In this document: positions 33,303-38,761 of the stretch, piece by piece | Numbering within the stretch: the first letter of the stretch is position 1 | How the letters are laid out: every line of letters begins with the position of its first letter | Assembly: GCA_947462925.1 (NCBI GenBank) | Contig: CANHQP010000034.1 | Location: 1 to 38,761 of the forward strand | Length of the DNA stretch: 38,761 nt | Direction of reading: 5' to 3' | From: Flavobacteriia bacterium | Lineage (GTDB): Bacteria > Bacteroidota > Bacteroidia > Flavobacteriales_D > Crocinitomicaceae | The notes under the pieces: model-generated | The model's input: the letters and a program-made list of their open reading frames with translations, nothing else | What the model was told of the DNA's origin: nothing | The model's database searches: none | Program-made: the position numbers and the translations under genes

Positions 33303-33400
33303 GTGGGTTGATTTTTAAAAAATCCATATTACTTGATTTGCTAAATCTATATGAAAGAAATCTTACGCTCATTTCATTAATCGATACGTTCAAACTATAT

Positions 33401-33453
33401 TTTTAACGTTTAAAAACACAAAAAAACTATTCTATATTTTATTTTTAAATTTG
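33401..33453 (+). promoter_or_regulatory. Promoter region of the LytTR two-component operon
   Basis: TAAATTTG (33446-33453) is a -7 box 4 nt before the ATG, suggesting a leaderless mRNA; no -33 TTG is visible. Upstream, tttttaa-cgt-ttaaaaa (33401-33417) is an inverted repeat at about 30-45 bases before the -7 box, a plausible operator for an activator. The operator role is inference. Confidence 0.4.
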
Positions 33454-33457
33454 TAAA

Positions 33458-34213
33458 ATGTGGCGTTGTATAATAATTGAGGATGAGCAAAATGCAAGAG
33501 AATTTATTGAAAACTTAATACACCGGTATTTTAGTTCAAAAATAGTTGTCCTCGCAACTTGCGCTTCTATAAATGAAGGTGTTGAAGCCATAAAAAAGTT
33601 CAAACCTGAACTTGTATTTCTGGATATCCAAATGCCCAATGAAAGAGGATTCAAATTATTTGAATACTTCGACAATATCAATTTTGATGTAATCTTCACA
33701 ACTGCACACAAAGAGTTTGCAATTGAAGCCATAAAACATTCAGCCCAAGATTATTTGTTGAAACCCATCAGTCAATTAGACTTAGCAGATGCACTCAAAC
33801 GACTCGAAAAGAAGAAACAAAGAAATAGCAGAACACCCGAAATTGGGAGAGTTATTGAGCAGTATAATGCAGATCCTTTTAATTTTGGAAAAATTGCATT
33901 AGCAACAGAAAAAGGATTCATTTTAGAAAAAATTGGAAATATCTTATTTACCGAAGCGCAAGGTAATTATACCAAAATCTACACCTTTGATGAAAGAATA
34001 ATACTAGTCTGTAAAACCCTAGGAATTATTGAAGAAATGTTGCCGGAGAAATCCTTTTTTAGAATCCATAAATCGTACGTTGTTAACTTGAATTATGTCA
34101 CCAAATATGATAAATCAATTGGTTTATTTGTGGAGTTAATAAATGGAATGAAACTACCCGTTTCGGTGCGAAACAATACAGGACTGATCCATGCAATTAC
34201 TTCTAAAATTTAG
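33458..34213 (+). CDS. LytTR-family response regulator
   Basis: Two-component response regulator of 251 aa: receiver domain (1-120) with acidic pocket EDE (8-10), phospho-acceptor D56 (LVFLDIQMPNERG), T81/T82 and K102 (DYLLKPIS), a linker, and a LytTR DNA-binding domain (about 150-250, with FTEAQGNYTKIYT and FFRIHKSYVVNLNYV). LytTR regulators bind spaced direct repeats upstream of targets. The next gene, a sensor kinase, overlaps its 3' end by 23 bp, so the two form a cognate pair. The ATG at 33458 is fixed by the -7 box. Targets are unknown; genes at 37270 and 37835 are nearby candidates only by position. Confidence 0.94.
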   Translation: MWRCIIIEDEQNAREFIENLIHRYFSSKIVVLATCASINEGVEAIKKFKPELVFLDIQMPNERGFKLFEYFDNINFDVIFTTAHKEFAIEAIKHSAQDYLLKPISQLDLADALKRLEKKKQRNSRTPEIGRVIEQYNADPFNFGKIALATEKGFILEKIGNILFTEAQGNYTKIYTFDERIILVCKTLGIIEEMLPEKSFFRIHKSYVVNLNYVTKYDKSIGLFVELINGMKLPVSVRNNTGLIHAITSKI

Positions 34214-37160
34214 CATTTTTATTTGTTTAGCGCTGAGTTGCCATTTAGTTGCAGCCCAGCGTTTTCCTTCTGTGCATTTCACAATCAAAGACGGATTGCC
34301 TTCCAACGCTGTTTACTGTGTTTTCAAAGACTCTAGAGGTATTATTTGGATTGGGACAGATGCTGGCTTGGTAAAATATGACGGCTTCTCATTCAAAATT
34401 TTCACCAAAAAAAATGGTCTTGCAGGCAATTTTATTCGCGACATCAAAGAGGATAAAAATGGGACTTTGTGGATTGCTTGCTATGGTGATGGACTGACAA
34501 AATTTGATAGAAATAAATTTAAAAACTATTCCACAAAAGATGGACTTGTGCATGCTGAAATACGCAGGTTGTATTTCGATCAATCTCAAAGACTTTGGAT
34601 TGGAACAGAGCGCGGGCTCTCCGTATTTACAAATGATATATTTTACAGTTACAATGCTAACAAATTTGATAAATACAATCGATTTCAAGTCATGCAGTTT
34701 TGGGAAGAAAACAAACAATTATATTTCCTAAGCAGAACGCACGGTTACTACAAAGCTCAAATTCGATCAGGCAAACTAATTTGCGACAGTTTAGGGAAAT
34801 TGTATTCCCAGATTTTTTACTTTAAAGTCGGGAAAAACAAATATTTTTCAAATCACAGTGGTTTGCATATTGACACAACTGACAATCAATTCCCTAATGA
34901 CTCCATTAATAGCACGCGCATGAATTCCAATATTATTTGGGACATTGAACAAACAAAACTAGGCACCTTATTAGCTGCAAATTGCGTTTATTGTGCTTCT
35001 GGAGGTTTGCTACTTTTGAAAAATAGAAAAATTGAAGATATTTCCTCTAAATATGGCATTAAATCAAAACAACTATGGTCATTTTATAGAGACAAAAGAG
35101 AAGCGAAAATTTGGATAACCACCTTAGATGATGGTTTATATATTATTGATGATTTACCCGAATTTTATAAATCGACTGAAACACAAATTTTGGATTATTG
35201 GGAGGAAGATAAAGTCAAAATAACAGTTTTTTCAGATGGTTTAGCCATTCAGCTAGTAAATGGTCAAAAGTTTACAATTTCAAATAAACAATTTTACGCG
35301 AAGATTGAAAATAATCAGTTGCCTTATTTTCGAACCAAACTAGGACCGAAAATTAAAAATACAAAAGTAGCTCATGTTCCAATTAAAGAAAACAACTTCA
35401 GGTTAAAAAAAGTCAAAGTTCACAAAGGAAAAATTTATGTTTCATCAAATTGCGGCTTTTTTATTTTGGCGATGAATGGAAAAATATTTCAATCCATTTA
35501 CACTGAATCCGACCATTTTATTGTAGAGAAAAATCACATAATTTATTTTTGGCCCAATGGATATTTAGCACTTTTAAGCAAAACAAATGACAATAAATGG
35601 CTCAACGAATTTACGCAGCCCAATTCAAGCGATGAGCCTAAAAACACCATCAAAATTGTACAGTTAAAAAACACGCATTTATTTGCGTCTTCACTTTATG
35701 GTATTTTCAGTTTAAAACGTGATCAAGTTACAGCAAAAAAAGTAAAACTTTCCGCCACAGAAGATGAGAAAATAAAGGACATTTGCTCCGATGGAAAAAA
35801 TCAATTTTACCTCGTCAATAGCGGCAACGAAATACTTGGTTTTAACTGGTTGAATGGAAAAGCACGGTTAACGAAAAGAATAAAAAATTCGAAAATTATA
35901 GGAGAAACAATTCTTAAATTAGCGCATGATGGGAAGCATCTGTTTGTGCTAACTAACAGAGGATTAAACGTTGTTTTTCCAGACCAAAACACGGTTTTAT
36001 TTAGAGACAAAGAGCAGGGATTTATTTTTAACGCTGTCAACTATTTCAATGTTCACGAAGGAAAATTAATGGTTGTAACAGATTTGGGTACATATTATTG
36101 GAATATTTCGGTTCTAATAAATGCCAATAAACACAAAGAAAATGAACTTTTATCTTGCGAAAAAGGAGCGAAAAATAGAAAAATTCCTTCGTTCAAATTT
36201 TCATCTTCGCAGCAGTCAATAAATATTCCAGTGACTAAAAAATGCTTGTATCACGGACGAAAAATAATTTTCACTTACAGTTTAAATGGCAAAGATTGGA
36301 CACCAATTAATGGCACAACGATTTCGTTAAATCAATTGGAAAGTGGCAATTATACTATTAAAATTTGCCAAAAGGATTTATTTTCTGGAAAAACCATTGT
36401 ATATGATTTGGTAACAATTACCAAAGAAAAACCAATATGGAATCAACTTTGGTTTATTATTGTCTCCATAGTTTCATTAAGTGGATTTGTATTTTTGCTT
36501 TCTGTTTGGAGAATGCGAACGATTCGAAACCGCGAACGCCAAAAATCCGATTTACTCAAACGCATTTCTGAAACCAAATTAGAAGCACTGCAATCTCAGA
36601 TGAATCCGCACTTCATTTTCAATTCGTTGACAGCCATTCATTCTTTTATCATAAAGTCTGACGTGGACAACGCCCTAAATTACATGGATAAATTTTCGAA
36701 ACTTACACGCCAAACCTTGGAATTTTCCTCCATGGCTCAAATTTCATTGTTAGATGAATTAGAATACCTTGCACATTTCATTTCCCTGGAAAACATGCGC
36801 TTTGGAAACAATGTTGAAGTAAAAATCGATGCAGGAGAAATAAATACACTCAAAACCTTGGTTCCTCCCCTAATGATTCAACCGTTGATTGAAAATGCTT
36901 TTGAGCATGGATTTGTGGTGCGAGACAAAAAATACCAACTAACACTCAATATTTCGATTGAAAACCAATTACTTGTCATTCAATTGAAAGACAACGGCGA
37001 AGGTTTTGACACCATGCAAACCAAATCAGAATCAAAAGCGATGAACATCATTCGCGAACGTTTGCTGTTGATTGACCCAACCTTGCCTGAAAAATTCACA
37101 CTAAATCGCATTGAAAATCATACCATTGTATGTTTTTCTCTTCCTTTTGTTACGGTCTAA
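34191..37160 (+). CDS. Propeller-type sensor histidine kinase (LytS/His_kinase family)
   Basis: Inner-membrane sensor of 989 aa. A signal peptide (FSIFICLALSCHLVAAQ) is followed by a large periplasmic region with two-component regulator propeller repeats (SRGIIWIGTDAGLVKYDG, KNGTLWIACYGDGLTKFD, SQRLWIGTERGLSVF and weaker copies), then a Y_Y_Y-like domain (about 675-745) and one transmembrane helix (about 753-775). The cytoplasmic part is a His_kinase domain with H807 (MNPHFIFNSL) and a HATPase domain with N box (PLIENAFEHGF) and G box (LKDNGEGFD). There is no fused receiver or DNA-binding domain, so it signals to the LytTR regulator whose gene overlaps it by 23 bp. Start ATG at 34191 is the only one giving the signal peptide. 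The ligand is unknown. Confidence 0.93.
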   Translation: MQLLLKFSIFICLALSCHLVAAQRFPSVHFTIKDGLPSNAVYCVFKDSRGIIWIGTDAGLVKYDGFSFKIFTKKNGLAGNFIRDIKEDKNGTLWIACYGDGLTKFDRNKFKNYSTKDGLVHAEIRRLYFDQSQRLWIGTERGLSVFTNDIFYSYNANKFDKYNRFQVMQFWEENKQLYFLSRTHGYYKAQIRSGKLICDSLGKLYSQIFYFKVGKNKYFSNHSGLHIDTTDNQFPNDSINSTRMNSNIIWDIEQTKLGTLLAANCVYCASGGLLLLKNRKIEDISSKYGIKSKQLWSFYRDKREAKIWITTLDDGLYIIDDLPEFYKSTETQILDYWEEDKVKITVFSDGLAIQLVNGQKFTISNKQFYAKIENNQLPYFRTKLGPKIKNTKVAHVPIKENNFRLKKVKVHKGKIYVSSNCGFFILAMNGKIFQSIYTESDHFIVEKNHIIYFWPNGYLALLSKTNDNKWLNEFTQPNSSDEPKNTIKIVQLKNTHLFASSLYGIFSLKRDQVTAKKVKLSATEDEKIKDICSDGKNQFYLVNSGNEILGFNWLNGKARLTKRIKNSKIIGETILKLAHDGKHLFVLTNRGLNVVFPDQNTVLFRDKEQGFIFNAVNYFNVHEGKLMVVTDLGTYYWNISVLINANKHKENELLSCEKGAKNRKIPSFKFSSSQQSINIPVTKKCLYHGRKIIFTYSLNGKDWTPINGTTISLNQLESGNYTIKICQKDLFSGKTIVYDLVTITKEKPIWNQLWFIIVSIVSLSGFVFLLSVWRMRTIRNRERQKSDLLKRISETKLEALQSQMNPHFIFNSLTAIHSFIIKSDVDNALNYMDKFSKLTRQTLEFSSMAQISLLDELEYLAHFISLENMRFGNNVEVKIDAGEINTLKTLVPPLMIQPLIENAFEHGFVVRDKKYQLTLNISIENQLLVIQLKDNGEGFDTMQTKSESKAMNIIRERLLLIDPTLPEKFTLNRIENHTIVCFSLPFVTV

Positions 37161-37269
37161 AACACGCTTATTTCTTTAGTTGATACGGTTATCTTGATAG
37201 CTCAACGCAGGATAACCCAGTTTCTTTGTTTGGGGAAAGATTGGGAGATTTGTTGAAAAAAATAAAATC

Positions 37270-37824
37270 ATGAAAAAATCAAATTACATTTTATTGGCAT
37301 TATTATTTAATGCATTTATTAACTTTTCTCAGGGATTTAATCACCATGTTTCCATTGCCGGAGGAATCTTAAACGCAAAAGTAAGAGTACAGTATGAAAA
37401 ATCATTCAGAGACAGAGCAGCTTTTGGAGCTAATTTGAACTATTATTTCGTAAATTGGAAAGGTCCAGTTTTAGAACCATTTGCAAGAATCTACGGAAAA
37501 AAGGAAGGTAATTCCGAAGGTTTTTTTGGTCAAGCAAAATTAGTTGTTGGAAATTTATCAACCATAGATTATACCGATAACGCTGATGCAATTAGCAACA
37601 AAAGATGGACTACGTTTGGCTTTGGAGTTGACTGTGGATATAAATTTTTAATAAAAAAGCATTTTACGATTGAACCTTTATTGGGATTTCGCTTTATGTC
37701 TCCACCAGTTTACAGATACAATGCTGGATATGATGAAGTGATTGGTATTGCCGAAGGTGTTGGTTGGTATTTGACAACAGGCTTTCCTGTCAATGTTAAT
37801 GTAAAATTTGGTTATCAATTCTAA
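37270..37824 (+). CDS. Outer-membrane beta-barrel-like protein
   Basis: Not assigned to a named family. The 184-residue protein has a signal peptide (YILLALLFNAFINFSQ) and a mature region of alternating hydrophobic/aromatic strands with short turns (VRVQYEKSFRD, FGANLNYYFVNW, FFGQAKLVVGN, FGFGVDCGYKFLI) ending in Phe (VNVKFGYQF), as in small OmpA/OmpX-type barrels. It lies 109 bp after the histidine kinase gene. The gap shows no clean promoter box or terminator. The LamG gene begins 10 bp after its stop, so the two are probably co-transcribed. Confidence 0.75.
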   Translation: MKKSNYILLALLFNAFINFSQGFNHHVSIAGGILNAKVRVQYEKSFRDRAAFGANLNYYFVNWKGPVLEPFARIYGKKEGNSEGFFGQAKLVVGNLSTIDYTDNADAISNKRWTTFGFGVDCGYKFLIKKHFTIEPLLGFRFMSPPVYRYNAGYDEVIGIAEGVGWYLTTGFPVNVNVKFGYQF

Positions 37825-37834
37825 ATCTACGAAT

Positions 37835-38614
37835 ATGAAAAAAACTATTTTAATTTTAACTTTAATAAATTTACTCTTTAGTAATTTATCATTTTCCCAA
37901 GTTCCTAATTATGTTCCAACGAACGGACTTATTGGTTGGTGGCCATTTTCAGGCAATGCAAATGATTTGAGTGGGAATGGGAATAATGGAATAGTATCAA
38001 ATTCTGTTCAATCATCTGACAGATTTGGTACTACTAATTCGTCGTATTATTATGATGGGAATAACGATTACATTAAGTTTCCCACAAATATTTTGAGTAC
38101 AGCACAAGCTAGCAGTATTTCAATTTGGGTTTTGGCTGAAAATACTTTATCAAGAAATATTATTTTCAGCGTAGGTGATTCTACTGGAATTGTTAGTACA
38201 AACGGTAATCATTATAGTTTAGAACTGTATGATGAAAACTCAGGTGATCCCTTATCTTCTAATAAAATGGTTCATAATGTTGATAGAAGAATTTGTCAAA
38301 CTACTAATAATCCATATCGATGGTTTTCTGACACATCATATTCCGTTCAATCAATGGTTTGGAATCATATTGTCTTAACTTCAGATGGAACACAAACGAA
38401 GTACTACAGAAATGGAATCGAAGTTACAAACCTTTATCAAGCTTCGCCACTATTGGGTATTAGAGTTGCGGATTTATGCGCTGGAATAAATTATTTTTGG
38501 TTGGGTAAAAGAAAAAGAGTCGGGGAAGAATTTTTTATGAAAGGAAAACTTGACGATTTGGGTATGTGGAATCGCGTTCTAACTAATTGTGAAGTTTTGG
38601 ATTTATACAATTGA
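37835..38614 (+). CDS. Secreted LamG/concanavalin-like protein, possibly truncated
   Basis: From the ATG at 37835, 259 aa: signal peptide (LILTLINLLFSNLSFSQ), then the stretch NGLIGWWPFSGNANDLSGN, typical of Bacteroidota secreted proteins, and a LamG-like domain (about 45-255, YYYDGNNDYIKF to KLDDLGMWNRVLT) that usually binds carbohydrate or protein. Relatives of this layout normally continue after the LamG domain into further domains and a T9SS sorting signal; here the protein stops immediately (EVLDLYN), with no visible export signal beyond the signal peptide. A transposase-like frame begins 64 bp later, so insertion may have removed the C-terminus. Otherwise it is an ordinary short LamG protein. 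Confidence 0.8.
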   Translation: MKKTILILTLINLLFSNLSFSQVPNYVPTNGLIGWWPFSGNANDLSGNGNNGIVSNSVQSSDRFGTTNSSYYYDGNNDYIKFPTNILSTAQASSISIWVLAENTLSRNIIFSVGDSTGIVSTNGNHYSLELYDENSGDPLSSNKMVHNVDRRICQTTNNPYRWFSDTSYSVQSMVWNHIVLTSDGTQTKYYRNGIEVTNLYQASPLLGIRVADLCAGINYFWLGKRKRVGEEFFMKGKLDDLGMWNRVLTNCEVLDLYN

Positions 38615-38678
38615 GTATGCTCATTAAACTGTGTCAAATATTTTTTTTAGGTTTAATTATAAAAGATATTTTTGACAA
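38615..38678 (+). mobile_element. Possible left end of an IS256-like insertion sequence
   Basis: Short gap between the LamG stop and the transposase-like start, with aaactgtgtcaaa (38627-38639) followed by an AT-rich leader. The exact tip cannot be set without the other end; it might even begin inside the LamG gene. Confidence 0.4.
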
Positions 38679-38761
38679 ATGGACACAAAATTTGATTTTG
38701 AGCAATTCTCAAAGGACCTGGTTGCCAGCGTAAAGAGTGGAAAACCCTTAACGGGAGTTGA
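38679..38761 (+). CDS. IS256-family transposase, N-terminal fragment (runs off window)
   Basis: The frame from the ATG at 38679 encodes MDTKFDFEQFSKDLVASV and then KSGKPLTGVD before the window ends. The short acidic start followed by a (K/E)SGKPLTG motif resembles the N-terminus of IS256-type mutator transposases, where it precedes the LTPLIK segment. Upstream, 38615-38678 holds a sequence with aaactgtgtcaaa (38627-38639) that could lie in the left inverted repeat. Only 27 codons are visible, so the family call is tentative; the right end and DDE residues are outside the window. Confidence 0.6.
   Translation, partial: MDTKFDFEQFSKDLVASVKSGKPLTGV

Overview
The window looks like chromosomal DNA of an AT-rich member of the Bacteroidota, most likely order Flavobacteriales and possibly the Fluviicola/Crocinitomix group (family level is inference). 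Reasons: type IX secretion C-terminal sorting domains (types A and B), a TonB-dependent receptor paired with a DUF4249 lipoprotein, a LytTR regulator with a propeller-type sensor kinase, a DUF4421 protein, Bacteroidota-style promoters (TAnnTTTG at -7), and almost no Shine-Dalgarno sequences. I see no tRNA, rRNA or CRISPR array.

Layout. 1-2073: an RNase Z / STAS-domain operon (minus strand) flanked by two copies of a ~210-230 bp intergenic repeat with a conserved inverted-repeat core. 2074-8333 (minus): a tight five-gene run, in transcription order methyltransferase, MbnP-like copper-protein homologue with a T9SS signal, MbnH/MauG-like di-heme enzyme, Tat-exported glycosylasparaginase, secreted GH2 beta-mannosidase. 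8508-12764 (plus): S9 oligopeptidase, DUF4421 protein, secreted hypothetical. 12827-13710 (minus): a small helical protein and a secreted NlpC/P60 hydrolase. 14044-15206 (plus): ribulose-phosphate epimerase and a DinB-like protein, overlapping tail to tail with DUF4301 (15154-16548, minus). 16587-17942 (plus): methyltransferase and cobalamin adenosyltransferase. 17974-19755 (minus): a PlsC-like plus GNAT-like pair resembling the GlsA/GlsB or OlsA/OlsB amino-acid-lipid enzymes. 19826-23190 (minus): TonB receptor and DUF4249 lipoprotein. 23577-24158 (minus): MiaE tRNA hydroxylase. 24257-27820 (plus): a giant T9SS type B secreted protein. 27911-28981: two small divergent hypothetical genes, then a MITE-like element with terminal inverted repeats. 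29323-33231 (plus): DEAD-box helicase and TypA/BipA. 33458-37160 (plus): LytTR response regulator and propeller histidine kinase. 37270-38614 (plus): a barrel-like protein and a LamG protein. 38679-end: the start of what looks like an IS256-family transposase.

Functional links. Beta-mannosidase and glycosylasparaginase both act on the N-glycan core, so the end of the five-gene run may be a glycoprotein-scavenging module. MbnP/MbnH form a known substrate/modifying-enzyme pair. Rnz, MiaE, the DEAD-box helicase and TypA are RNA or translation functions. The least explained material is intergenic: the 97-326/1813-2020 repeat, the hairpin-rich 23191-23576 segment and the 28979-29230 inverted-repeat element. 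Most genes carry a TAnnTTTG box within a few tens of bases of the start, which also fixes several start codons downstream of the longest open frame.
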